Positions 25,950-34,170 of a DNA stretch of 64,000 bases are shown here, piece after piece. The stretch lies in NCBI RefSeq assembly GCF_003697815.1, contig NZ_RDQG01000085.1:1-64000 (forward strand), given 5' to 3'. A program made the translations under genes and the position numbers. Each line of letters begins with the position of its first letter. Position 1 is the stretch's first letter. The notes below the pieces were generated by a model. It was not told the DNA's origin and did no database searches. It saw only the letters and a program-made list of their open reading frames with translations. Source of the stretch: Halalkalicoccus subterraneus (lineage in GTDB: Archaea; Halobacteriota; Halobacteria; Halobacteriales; Halalkalicoccaceae).

Positions 25950-26687
25950 ATGGTTCTTGAGCGAATAATCACCTCTGGTCGCTCACTTTGGCCCTCCGGA
26001 TACGGGGCACGATTCAAGCTCTTCATTGCGGCGTACCGTGAATCAGTGGAGTACGCTCGGACGACTGTGCTTACGACTGTCTGCTGGATAATCGCCGGGA
26101 TCTGTGTCAGACTTCTTCCCGGTGCACAAATTCCTCTGTACGGAAACGTCAGTCGGGGTGTCGCTAATGATCTGTTTTTCATCTTCGCTGCCCTCGCGCT
26201 GGCGATAGTTTTTATTATTCAACCTTTCCGCTTCTATTGGCGCTCGGGATCGTTCATTTACGAGGCGAGCTGGTTCCCAATTCGGCCCACCGCCCGCGTT
26301 ATTGAGGAAGCCCAGCACGGAACGTTCCGAGCTGAACGCAAGACACCGTACGATATTGCGCTCATCTTACGCATCCCTGGGCAAGTCGATGCAATGGATA
26401 TCCAACTACACTCGCCAAGCAACAGCGTGACCTTCACGCTCGGCGACGAGCTGCCAACTGACATATCTGCCTATCCTAAGAACCAGGGGTTTCGGTTCGA
26501 CCGAGAGATGAATAACGATATCGTCACACCGATCCTGCAGATTGAGCGCATCGGCCGGCTCGCAGGTGGTCCCGACACGTATGTCTACGTGTATGATGTC
26601 TCGAAGAACGATACCGGCGGACCACTCCCGCCAGATGAACTAAAGCGAGACGGTAACGAACTACTAAAAATCAAGGTGACTGATTAA
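25950..26687 (+). CDS. Unrecognised protein with two membrane segments
   Basis: A 245-residue protein. Two hydrophobic helices lie at about residues 33-52 (VLTTVCWIIAGICVRLLPG) and 70-90 (LFFIFAALALAIVFIIQPF), separated by a short loop and followed by a soluble C-terminal domain of about 150 residues with beta character (YDIALILRIPGQVDAMDIQL). Basic residues flank the helices, which would put the C-terminal domain in the cytoplasm. Small two-helix proteins often serve as membrane effectors in defence modules, though nothing here proves that. It is placed between the two genes for coupling and starts at the base after the previous stop. Confidence 0.65.
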   Translation: MVLERIITSGRSLWPSGYGARFKLFIAAYRESVEYARTTVLTTVCWIIAGICVRLLPGAQIPLYGNVSRGVANDLFFIFAALALAIVFIIQPFRFYWRSGSFIYEASWFPIRPTARVIEEAQHGTFRAERKTPYDIALILRIPGQVDAMDIQLHSPSNSVTFTLGDELPTDISAYPKNQGFRFDREMNNDIVTPILQIERIGRLAGGPDTYVYVYDVSKNDTGGPLPPDELKRDGNELLKIKVTD

Positions 26688-26689
26688 CG

Positions 26690-27688
26690 ATGGCTACTGA
26701 CGCTACTCCGTTCGATTACACAGGCCAGCTAAGGTATCACGCATACGAGTACCGAGGACCTGAGATGAGCGTTGAGGAACTACTCGAAGCGCTCCCTAAC
26801 GGCCCCGGTCGCAGTGGACTGTCTACGACCCATCCAGAGTGTTATGAACGCGAAGACCTTGTCGCCCATCTCAGTGCCGAACTCGCTGAAACGCACATGC
26901 AGCTTCCGCCGACCTTGAGCGCGGTTCGGCTTACGCAGTACCAACTTGGGGCCCGTATTGAAGCCATCGACCCCGACAGCAACACCGTTGTCGACGTCCA
27001 TCAGATCAACACCACTCAGGCCGATATCGCGGCGATGTCTCCCCAGCGGTTACTAATACGCGGCCCACATCAGTTTACTGAAAATATCAAGCAACAAATG
27101 GAGCAAAACCTCGGCCGCGAGGGTCGTCTCTTGCCAATTGAGTTCGAACCTGCGTTCTTCCTGTGGATCTATGCGGGCCACTGGCATGATACGACTGCCC
27201 GCTTCGACAAGATTACACCGATTCGACTGACCGGTGCTACAATGGTCGGCGATACTGACACCTTTGGTCGTGATATTACACTTGATGGCGACGAGCTGGT
27301 GACCAGTAGTCTAATACACGCAGCCTTGCTCTCGGAAAATCAATTCGAAAAATTACGTGGACAATTCGAGCTAGACGACCGCTACATTCAGGCCAGTCTC
27401 AATGTGAACGGGCAAGTACATGTCCACGTCGCTGGAGATCTGCGGCAACGGGGTATGGCGGAGCGGTTTGTCACCGCGACCCGTGTTGTAGATCAGTTCG
27501 TCACGGAGTATCTACGCTGGTTGGAACTCCCTCGAAATGAGCGCTACCCGCCAGCGAGTTTCTTCAAGCAGTTGGACGAGGCCGCGGAAGCTCAAGGACT
27601 TGAGTTATCTGCGGATATTGACGATATGTTGGCAATGTTCGCGGAGCAGAGAGGAGAAACAATCAACGAGTATCTCGAAAACGGATAG
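26690..27688 (+). CDS. Unrecognised protein, paralogue B of the four-gene operon
   Basis: A 332-residue acidic protein beginning two bases after the stop of the membrane protein gene. It shares a pattern with the operon's first protein: FDYTGQL at the start, an FEPAFFLWIYA block in the middle, TATMVGDTDTFG before a long helix, and a QASLNVNGQVHVHVAG strand pair near the C-terminus. The shared features suggest a common fold and an old duplication within the operon. No enzyme motif is visible. Confidence 0.65.
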   Translation: MATDATPFDYTGQLRYHAYEYRGPEMSVEELLEALPNGPGRSGLSTTHPECYEREDLVAHLSAELAETHMQLPPTLSAVRLTQYQLGARIEAIDPDSNTVVDVHQINTTQADIAAMSPQRLLIRGPHQFTENIKQQMEQNLGREGRLLPIEFEPAFFLWIYAGHWHDTTARFDKITPIRLTGATMVGDTDTFGRDITLDGDELVTSSLIHAALLSENQFEKLRGQFELDDRYIQASLNVNGQVHVHVAGDLRQRGMAERFVTATRVVDQFVTEYLRWLELPRNERYPPASFFKQLDEAAEAQGLELSADIDDMLAMFAEQRGETINEYLENG

Positions 27689-27839
27689 AAGTTAATAATT
27701 CCGTATATAAAATAATATACTATATGTTGCGAATATATTTGTTCAATTTGTGCCATTTGTTTTCCGTTCCGATTCTCCCGTTACAAATGAGTACACACCT
27801 CTCCCTCCCACTAACCAATTTTATTATTTCAGTATATAA
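27689..27839. terminator. AT-rich convergent intergenic region
   Basis: Two operons converge here. The spacer is strongly AT-rich with T-runs (for example TTTTATTATTT near 27819) that fit archaeal T-rich termination on either strand. There is no stable hairpin. Confidence 0.3.
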
Positions 27840-28082
27840 TCAGGAATGATCTCTTGACTCTCGAGGATCTTCTATTAGTCGGTATTCACCGGTTGGTGCA
27901 TACATCTGTTCAGCATAATCAGCTGCGATCAGTTGCTTAAGATTATTTCGAATCGTCTCTCGCGACCAATCAACTTCGTTCTCAATCCGACCAACAGTTG
28001 CACAAGAACAGGGCTGGCCGGCAAACCAGTCAAGTAACTCGACCATAGATTCAGTCAGTTGAATCGGCATACAATTGCGCAT
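27840..28082 (-). CDS. Winged-helix transcriptional regulator
   Basis: An 80-residue protein: LTESMVELLDWF, then ATVGRIENEVDWSRETIRNNLKQLIAADYAEQ (helix-turn-helix) and a wing ending in GEYRLIEDP. This matches the small phage PhiH1-repressor/MarR-like winged-helix proteins of haloarchaea. The frame opens at 28127, but a repeated ACTTTGC motif covers that part, so I prefer the ATG at 28082 (or 28070) as start. The repeats just upstream suggest autoregulation and control of the divergent zinc-finger genes. Confidence 0.65.
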   Translation of the reverse strand: MRNCMPIQLTESMVELLDWFAGQPCSCATVGRIENEVDWSRETIRNNLKQLIAADYAEQMYAPTGEYRLIEDPRESRDHS

Positions 28083-28106
28083 AGGCGCTTTGGGTATTAG
28101 TATCTG

Positions 28107-28150
28107 CTTTGCAATAATACTTTGCACTAGTACTTCGCAATACGCAAAGT
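28107..28150. promoter_or_regulatory. Candidate operator: repeated ACTTTGC motif
   Basis: Within 44 bases the motif occurs as CTTTGC (28107-28112), ACTTTGC (28119-28125), ACTTCGC (28132-28138) and inverted GCAAAGT (28144-28150). Three direct copies sit at spacings of 12-13 bases and the last copy faces them. The cluster is just upstream of the winged-helix gene and in the region dividing it from the zinc-finger genes, as expected for a repressor binding several sites. No binding data support this; it rests on the repeat pattern alone. Confidence 0.4.
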
Positions 28151-28256
28151 TAAAGTAGCATTAAGCCACACTAGTAGTTGAGGAGGATGGTTTCGCCAGA
28201 ACTGATCTGGCCCGGTGTTTGTGGCACCGAACCATGCTTCTCGCCAGGGAGAAGCA

Positions 28257-28463
28257 ATGAGCACTAGCAACTCAACCGCAGAAAACAGTATCGCCTCCGA
28301 ACAGACGCACCGAATCACGGGTCCCCACGCCGAACCCCCAACGGTTGCAAACGCCACCACCTACTGGCGCTGTGAGTCCTGCGAACGCGAATCCATCCGC
28401 GAGCAGGACCTCCACCGCGAGACCTTCCACGCCGACGAGTGCGAGGTGATCGACCAATGCTGA
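28257..28463 (+). CDS. Small C2H2-like zinc-finger protein
   Basis: A 68-residue protein. The N-terminus is Ser/Thr/Glu-rich and low complexity; the C-terminus carries WRCESCERESIREQDLHRETFHADEC, with two Cys and His/Cys ligands for zinc. ATG 28257 follows a Shine-Dalgarno-like GGGAG. Its stop overlaps the next start (ATGCTGA), so the two are cotranslated. No function is assigned; such pairs occur in accessory regions of haloarchaea. Confidence 0.6.
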   Translation: MSTSNSTAENSIASEQTHRITGPHAEPPTVANATTYWRCESCERESIREQDLHRETFHADECEVIDQC

Positions 28464-29212
28464 CCGAAATTCCCACCGACACCACCCAACTGTTCGCCGG
28501 CGCGCGACTCTCCCAAACCAATCCCAACTGCACGGCCTGCAACCGAACCCTCAGAGAAGGCGAACAGGTCACGATCTATGCCGCCCGTCAAGAAGACGCC
28601 CCCACGTTCGCCATCGAACGCATCTACTGCCGACAGTGCACCCCCGAGGAACTCACCAATCCAACGCTCGGCCTAAGCGAACACCTCCTCCAAACCCGGC
28701 TTACCCGAACGCTGGACGTTCGCACCCAGCGTGAGTTCCAGACACTCGGCGAGATCCAGACGCTCGATACAAGCGCCCCGAGCCAAGGCAGTGCCGAAGC
28801 CCACGCCGACGACCCCCCGACAGCACTCCTGCGGGATACCCACATCCAGAACCCCGCCAGCGCCGTCTATCACATCGACGACGGGGAGGGCCAGCCCCTC
28901 TGTAACTGCGAGACGAACGCTCAGTACACGCCGGTCCCACTCGAAGAAGCCGAGGCGAGTACGGCCCGCCGGTGCGAGAACTGCCAGATCGCCCGCGAGG
29001 GCCAACAGGCGACCAAGTCCTGTCCCCACTGCAATACCAAGATCGGGATGAGCGCGTGGCCCCAACACGTCCGGGCATGTACGGGTGATCCGACCGACGC
29101 CGCCGAGGAGACCACTCCCGACGGCGACCCCGCGATCACCGACACTCAGCGCGCGACGAGTCCGGCCACACGCACGGGCGCTCGGACACCGCTCCACCAG
29201 AGCCAGGAGTAA
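28457..29212 (+). CDS. Multi-zinc-ribbon protein, unknown role
   Basis: A 252-residue protein with several Cys pairs: CTACNRTL and CRQC in the first 70 residues, then CNCETN, CENCQIA and CPHCNTKIG near the middle to C-terminal part. The last 40 residues are low complexity (Thr/Pro/Arg). Together with the preceding small finger protein this looks like a nucleic-acid or protein-binding module controlled by the winged-helix regulator. It is GC-rich compared with the region before it. No specific family is recognised. Confidence 0.55.
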   Translation: MLTEIPTDTTQLFAGARLSQTNPNCTACNRTLREGEQVTIYAARQEDAPTFAIERIYCRQCTPEELTNPTLGLSEHLLQTRLTRTLDVRTQREFQTLGEIQTLDTSAPSQGSAEAHADDPPTALLRDTHIQNPASAVYHIDDGEGQPLCNCETNAQYTPVPLEEAEASTARRCENCQIAREGQQATKSCPHCNTKIGMSAWPQHVRACTGDPTDAAEETTPDGDPAITDTQRATSPATRTGARTPLHQSQE

Positions 29213-29384
29213 CCCGCGCCACAATGGGCGGGCTTTCGCACAGCGCCAGCGCTGTACGCCCACCGAGAGCCTTGCCTGTCCCAGTCTGTGTTCTACGTGT
29301 CATCACCCCGCTGCGCCACGTCGTCGAAACGCTTGCCAGCCACGAGACGGGCCCCGCGATCGTCTCATCATCATCCTGTTTCCA

Positions 29385-30083
29385 ATGACCGACACTACAA
29401 CGACCGAGAGCACCGCCACCGACCAGTCCGCGACGACCAATGAGCCAACGCTTGAGTCGGTCTATGAACAGCTCGAGGCGCTCACCGACCGCTTCGAGCA
29501 GCTTGAAGCCGAAGTCGAACGCAAAGACGAGCGCATCGAGGAACTCGAGGCAGAGCTCACCGAGTACAAGCGCTTTGCCGGCTCGGAATTCGCCGACGTT
29601 CGCGGACGGATTACCGATGTCGAAGAACAGACCGACGAGCTCGAAACAACGCTTCAGGAGACGCCCATGGAGACTATCGACCCCGAGGAGAACGGCTCCC
29701 AGACCACGACCACGGAGACACCATTAGAACGGATCTGTACGCTCCCCGAGCACGTCGCCGATCGCGAGCTCACGACGAATCAGAAACGCGCTCGCTTCAT
29801 CGCACGTGACGTGCGCGACTACGCCGAGAAGGCACCTGTTGGGCTCGTGCTCGATAGCCGGACGATTGCGAAGGTCATCACTGCCGCCGAAGGGTCGAAG
29901 CCTCACACGCAAACTGTGGCCCGCGTCATGGATTTCCTCGCAAAACTTGGAAAAGACGAGGTCGAGCAGACGAAACGGCGTGGCAAGAAGCTCGTTGTCG
30001 TCGACGAAGAGGCGGCCGACCGCTATCACGATCGTTGTGATCGGGATAGTGAGCACGCCCCTACGGAGAGCGTGATGTCCTAA
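29385..30083 (+). CDS. Coiled-coil accessory protein (full-length copy)
   Basis: A 232-residue acidic protein from ATG 29385. A Thr/Ser-rich N-terminus leads into a coiled coil (YEQLEALTDRFEQLEAEVERK onward, about residues 28-75), a linker, and a C-terminal domain starting LTTNQKRARFIARDV with the conserved VARVMDFLAKLGKDEV and VVVDEEAADRYHDRC blocks that look like a winged-helix DNA-binding fold. The last 65 codons and about 110 bases of 3' flank are repeated at the right end of the window. It may be a DNA-binding or partition-like protein, but this is unproven. Confidence 0.6.
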   Translation: MTDTTTTESTATDQSATTNEPTLESVYEQLEALTDRFEQLEAEVERKDERIEELEAELTEYKRFAGSEFADVRGRITDVEEQTDELETTLQETPMETIDPEENGSQTTTTETPLERICTLPEHVADRELTTNQKRARFIARDVRDYAEKAPVGLVLDSRTIAKVITAAEGSKPHTQTVARVMDFLAKLGKDEVEQTKRRGKKLVVVDEEAADRYHDRCDRDSEHAPTESVMS

Positions 30084-30205
30084 CAACGGGACAACAACAA
30101 GGAGCAGAGCCGACGACAACCACCCCGGGTAAGCCCTCCTCTCCTAGTCACAACTCCGAACACCCTCTTCCCGTTATAGTAGTAGTAGAGGGAGGAGAAA
30201 CGAAT
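29889..30205 (+). repeat. Direct repeat, left copy (partner at 63690-64000)
   Basis: This segment holds the 3' end of the coiled-coil gene and its downstream flank, including the TAGTAGTAG-AGGG stretch near 30180. The right copy at 63690-64000 matches it in order and orientation with scattered differences, and is cut by the window edge. The two bracket about 33.8 kb, so recombination between them could delete or excise the catabolic block. Confidence 0.75.
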
Positions 30206-30230
30206 TTGCTGGTTCTGCCTTCGGACGCGT

Positions 30231-30248
30231 ATCACACCACGGTGTGAT
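30231..30248. repeat. Palindrome TCACACC-AC-GGTGTGA, copy 1
   Basis: Arms ATCACACC and GGTGTGAT are perfect, with two central bases. It is preceded by CTTCGGACGCGT; the same leader and palindrome recur at 42271-42299 and, weakened, at 46481-46496 and 53577-53600. It may be a protein-binding site or the end of a mobile element. Confidence 0.6.
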
Positions 30249-30283
30249 TGGGTTGGTTATCTCAATCAGACTCTTCATACAGT

Positions 30284-30440
30284 ACCTTGTTCAACACTAT
30301 TTGAGCCTTTCATTGAGACTGAGATCGCCACCATTTCGAAACAGATCGAAACGTCGGCGTGAATAGTCGGTCCGTTGTGCGTGTCTCATTGGTGGCTGTA
30401 AAGCTCAAATTCTTTGCCCATTCCGTATGTTGAACAAGGT
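30284..30440. repeat. MITE-like element, 12-bp inverted repeats
   Basis: ACCTTGTTCAAC at 30284-30295 is matched by its exact complement GTTGAACAAGGT at 30429-30440. The inside is 133 bases with no gene and has inner matches TTTGAGC and GCTCAAAT. The ends resemble those of shorter hairpins at 40255, 42314 and 53615, so this may be a non-autonomous relative of one insertion sequence family. Confidence 0.5.
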
Positions 30441-30763
30441 TTTGGAGCAGGCGCTACAATCCGAGAATCACTACAGTACTCCTCGAGAGGCCGTCAAGCG
30501 AACTTCCCGACAAGCTACTGGCGAACGACAACAGCCGGTTGGTTCGTGACCGTGTCTCTGACGATGAATCGACGGGTAGCCCACTTCTCAGAAGTAAGCA
30601 GGCGGATACGCGTAGTTGGCTCTCATCTCTTTCTCTTTATTTACCATCTCCCGTAAACATATACGATAAATATCGCGATGAAAAGCGTCTAAAGTCATTT
30701 CGACGGAGCCCCAGAAATCGACGGGATTAATCCGAGAGGTGCCGACTTTGGCAACTGTCTATC

Positions 30764-31507
30764 ATGCCCAACGGTGATACAGCTCTTGTGACCGGTGGCT
30801 CGGGTGCGATCGGGCGTGCGGTTGCTCCGACGCTCGCCCGGGTGGGGTTCGATGTCACTGTCGCATACCATCGAGACGAAGCGGGAGCGAAAGCGGCTGC
30901 CGAAGCGGTCCGAGAGCACGGTCAGCGAGCGACGATCGTCCAGGCCGATATCCGCGATACCGAAGAGGCGGCTGCACTCGTCGAACAAGCAGCCACCTTA
31001 GGGCCGGTCGCCGTCGTGGTCAACGGCGCGGGGGCCGTCAATCCCGGGCCGGTTGAGGAGGCACCCGATAGCATCGGGAACGTGCTCGCAGTTAACGTGG
31101 AGGGCGCGATCAACGTCACGACACCGGCGATCAAATTGCTTCGAGAGAACGATGGAAGCGTGGTCAACATCAGCAGTGTCGCGGCGGTCCACGGTACCGT
31201 CGATACGACCTACGCGACCGCGAAAGCGGGCCTGCTAGGATTTACGAGATCGCTCGCGCGGGAAGTCAGCCCAGATGGCGTCCGCGTCAACGCCGTCGCA
31301 CCCGGACCGGTAGACACCCCGATGAACGACACGATCACCGATTCGCTCGAGGACCGCCGGTTTCGTGGCCACCACACCGTTGATACGCTCCTCGATCGGT
31401 ATGAGGCGACGCCGGAGGAGGTCGCATCCGCAGTGCGGTTTCTCGCGACCCACGAGTTCATCACCGGCGAAATACTGCATGTCGACGGCGGGATGTCGCT
31501 CAGTTGA
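30764..31507 (+). CDS. Short-chain dehydrogenase/reductase (FabG-like)
   Basis: A 247-residue SDR. The Rossmann motif TGGSGAIG is at residues 7-15, the NNAG-like segment reads VVNGAGAV, catalytic Tyr150 and Lys154 lie in YATAK, and the end is GEILHVDGGMSLS as in 3-oxoacyl-ACP reductases. It would reduce or oxidise a keto/hydroxy group with NAD(P)H in the cytoplasm. It faces the LuxC/LuxE-like genes convergently; with them it could act on fatty acyl or aldehyde intermediates. Full length. Confidence 0.85.
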   Translation: MPNGDTALVTGGSGAIGRAVAPTLARVGFDVTVAYHRDEAGAKAAAEAVREHGQRATIVQADIRDTEEAAALVEQAATLGPVAVVVNGAGAVNPGPVEEAPDSIGNVLAVNVEGAINVTTPAIKLLRENDGSVVNISSVAAVHGTVDTTYATAKAGLLGFTRSLAREVSPDGVRVNAVAPGPVDTPMNDTITDSLEDRRFRGHHTVDTLLDRYEATPEEVASAVRFLATHEFITGEILHVDGGMSLS

Positions 31508-31553
31508 GCACGGGCCGCCACCAATCGAACCCTACGGGCGGCTCGGGACTCGA

Positions 31554-32939
31554 TCAGCTCGGATCGTAGGTTGTCGTCCGATAGAGGAACGAGGTGAGAT
31601 ATGTCTCGTGTGTTTCCCGGAGATCGACGGACGCGGGGTACCGCCCGCCGTACACGTTCGCGATCGCTGGCGAGCGGACCAGCGTTCGTTCGAGGTCGTC
31701 GCTCCCGACCACGACCGCAAGGTAGGCGCCATCGGGGGGCACGACGGCGTCGGACTCGCGGTTGGTAACGCCGGCGAATTGGAATGGGAGTTCGGGGACC
31801 AGCGTATCCGTTCGAAAGACAGTCGGACGCAACCGGGCGATACCGTCTCGTTCGACGAGGCGCTGCTCGCAGTACGCGGCGGTGACGTCCTGTCCCGGAA
31901 TACGCCTTATAGCGTTAGTTACCTGTTCAGCCGTATCCGGGGCGAATCCCGGAACGGTGGCCTGCTCGTCGATTAATGATCCGTATGTCGGTCCGCTCAG
32001 TTCCGTGACCCGACGGGCGAGCCGCTTGGCCAGCACGTCGCCGTTACACTCGCCCGTCGCGACGATCCGAGTGAGGCAATAGCATGCCCGTCCGGCCGAA
32101 CGGAGCACGCCACGAGCGAGGGAATCGAGTTCTTGCTCCGTCGGCTTACGGGCAAGGACGGCGATGCTCTGTCCCGGCCCGTACGTCTCGACGCTCGGCT
32201 CAGTCCGAAACGACCCTACCGCGTCTTCGGTGCCGAACGTCATCGCGTGGTCGGTCTCGCGACACACGGTCTCACCGATCGACCGATCGCCTGGGAGCAC
32301 GTGGACCGCCGATTCGGGGACGCCGGCACCCCGGAGAGCGCGCGCCAGTCGAATCGCCGTCAGGGGATCACGGTCGGACGGCCGGAGGACGATCGGTATC
32401 TTCATCGCAAGCGCGAGAGCTGGCCAAGCGTACACCGCGGGATCGTTCGACGGCATCATCCCGCCGAGGACCCGCACACGAGGTGTGAACGCCAATCCGA
32501 CGTCGGTTTCCCGGGTGTAGGCCGGGTCGTCGTACACATCGAGGGCGCCGGTGGGCGATTGGGCACGCAGCGACTCGGCGGCGTGTCTGAGGCCGAACGC
32601 AAGCCAGTGAGCGCTCGTCCGTACCCAGCCCGCCGGCAGCCCCGTCGCCTTGACGACGCTTCGCTGGTATCGGTCGAACGGGACACAAAAGGTAGTGGAA
32701 CTCGCCGCCGGCGCGCCCTCGTCGACGAACAGCTGCCCGGCGGTCGCGATCCGATCAAGCAGGGTCCCTACCGGTAGCGCCTGCAACGCGTCGAAGCCGT
32801 CCTCGCGTGCCGTCGAGACGGCGTCGTGGACGGTGACATGGGGCGTTCGCGCCACCTCGTAGAGCGGTTCCCCATCGATCGCCTCGAAAAGCATGGTGCG
32901 AGCCGTTTCGGTCTCGCCACTGGAGACGACGGGGAGCAT
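31554..32939 (-). CDS. LuxC-like acyl-CoA reductase (aldehyde dehydrogenase superfamily)
   Basis: A 461-residue protein of the LuxC/aldehyde dehydrogenase fold. The NAD-binding region IPIVLRPSDRDPL and the nucleophilic Cys in GRACYCLTRI (about residue 286) are in the right order, followed by LPFQFAGVTNRESD. LuxC reduces activated fatty acyl groups to aldehydes using NADPH. The gene lies 136 bases downstream of a LuxE-like gene, with which it would form a fatty-acid reductase pair. No luciferase genes accompany it, so the product serves other metabolism. Alternative: a general acyl-CoA or aldehyde dehydrogenase. Confidence 0.75.
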   Translation of the reverse strand: MLPVVSSGETETARTMLFEAIDGEPLYEVARTPHVTVHDAVSTAREDGFDALQALPVGTLLDRIATAGQLFVDEGAPAASSTTFCVPFDRYQRSVVKATGLPAGWVRTSAHWLAFGLRHAAESLRAQSPTGALDVYDDPAYTRETDVGLAFTPRVRVLGGMMPSNDPAVYAWPALALAMKIPIVLRPSDRDPLTAIRLARALRGAGVPESAVHVLPGDRSIGETVCRETDHAMTFGTEDAVGSFRTEPSVETYGPGQSIAVLARKPTEQELDSLARGVLRSAGRACYCLTRIVATGECNGDVLAKRLARRVTELSGPTYGSLIDEQATVPGFAPDTAEQVTNAIRRIPGQDVTAAYCEQRLVERDGIARLRPTVFRTDTLVPELPFQFAGVTNRESDAVVPPDGAYLAVVVGSDDLERTLVRSPAIANVYGGRYPASVDLRETHETYLTSFLYRTTTYDPS

Positions 32940-33075
32940 CAGTGCCCGTTCACCGATATGCGGATCCGGAATTGGGGCTGAGGGGATTTTACCGCGGCCG
33001 TGGTCGCGGGCGGAGCGGGACGTTTTCCCGTAGGACCAAGCCCGTATCGGTGATCAGTCGCCGGCAGCGGCACCA

Positions 33076-34170
33076 TCAGTACACCCCCTCGACTGCGTCC
33101 TGTTCGGCGTCTTCGCCCGTTGCGGGCGTCCGTACCCAGTCCCAGGGAAATGGATCCGTTCCTGGGATTCGCGTGGCGACGTCACGCTCCTCGAATAGGG
33201 GGAGGAAAAATTCCTCGTTGAGCACCGTCAGTCGAACAGTCCCTCGCTCGCCGTAGTCGACGAGGCCGCCGTCCTTGTCGACGGTTTCGGGAACGAACTG
33301 CGGGTAACACGGGACGTAGTCCAGATGGTATCCACGGTCCTCAGGGGCACTGATTGTGGGCGGTACCTCCGGTGCCACACCCATGAGAGTGTTACCGTAC
33401 TCGCCGACAAGCGTCTGATCGGCGTACCACTTCTCCCGAAAGACGCGGTACGTGTCCCTATCGAGGGACGTTCCGCCGTGGATGATTCCGTCGATCTCCG
33501 AATTAGCTATCAGATCCCGGACCGCGGGTCGCTCGAGCAGGCGGGCCGTAGTAAACATAACGTCGATCGACTGGGTACCGAGGACGCGCTCGGCCTGTTC
33601 GAGCAGGTGATCGACGTATGCGTCGAACTCCCCGCGGGACGGACGCTCGGAGAGGCGTTTCGCCCAGCGTGGATCCATTGTGACGTGGAAGGGGAGACTA
33701 CCCCATTCATGCGCGAGATGCTGGACGAAGGTCCCGGCATTGTTCGCACCGCCGGGCGGTGCGACCCCGAGGACGTTGCCCGTCGGGAACTCCCAGTGAT
33801 CAAGGACCCGTGTCATCCAACCCGCCTGCTGGCGCCAGTAGTCCCGCATGAGCACCCGTTTCGGGGCGCCGGTCGTTCCGCCGGTCTCGTAGACGCGCCG
33901 CTCCCCATTAAGCGAGCGTGGTGCGAACTGCTCAACGGGCAGCGTCCGGAGAACGTCCTCGTCGAATGGCTCGAAGATGTCGGTGAGGTCGTCGAACCCG
34001 GTAACGCGGGCGCGAACGTCGATCCCTTGCGCCTCCTGCCAATCGAGCCAAAACGGCGTCCCGGTGTCGGGGTCAAAGTGCGTTTCGATTACCCGTCGCA
34101 TCCACTCGTTGAGGGTCGTATCTACCGGTCCGTACGGATTCGTCCACGTGGTGGTTCCGGTCATGGTCAT
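33076..34170 (-). CDS. LuxE-like acyl-protein synthetase (adenylate-forming enzyme)
   Basis: A 364-residue adenylate-forming enzyme with the P-loop-like YETGGTTGAPKRVLM (residues about 92-106) and motifs of the LuxE/phenylacetate-CoA ligase branch (IIHGGTSL, LVGEYGNTLMG, YGERGTVRLTVL). LuxE activates a fatty acid with ATP and passes the acyl group to LuxC. The length suits LuxE rather than the 430-residue PaaK. Its ATG overlaps the stop of the transporter gene by four bases, so it is cotranslated with the symporter, suggesting that the imported solute is a carboxylic acid activated here. Confidence 0.7.
   Translation of the reverse strand: MTMTGTTTWTNPYGPVDTTLNEWMRRVIETHFDPDTGTPFWLDWQEAQGIDVRARVTGFDDLTDIFEPFDEDVLRTLPVEQFAPRSLNGERRVYETGGTTGAPKRVLMRDYWRQQAGWMTRVLDHWEFPTGNVLGVAPPGGANNAGTFVQHLAHEWGSLPFHVTMDPRWAKRLSERPSRGEFDAYVDHLLEQAERVLGTQSIDVMFTTARLLERPAVRDLIANSEIDGIIHGGTSLDRDTYRVFREKWYADQTLVGEYGNTLMGVAPEVPPTISAPEDRGYHLDYVPCYPQFVPETVDKDGGLVDYGERGTVRLTVLNEEFFLPLFEERDVATRIPGTDPFPWDWVRTPATGEDAEQDAVEGVY

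Larger units (their letters stand above)
30084..30763. other. Noncoding repeat-rich region
   Basis: About 680 bases without a convincing gene. It contains the 3' flank of the direct repeat, a perfect palindrome ATCACACC-AC-GGTGTGAT (30231-30248) and an inverted-repeat element (30284-30440). A short open frame after 30427 (MLNKVLEQALQ...) ends at a stop near 30546 and continues with coding-like sequence to 30730; it could be a decayed gene but I recognise no family. Confidence 0.4.

Noticed and set aside
30414-30730. A small gene in the repeat-rich region after 30.4 kb
   Set aside because: The frame is broken by a stop near 30546, it begins inside the inverted repeat, and no family or start signal supports it.
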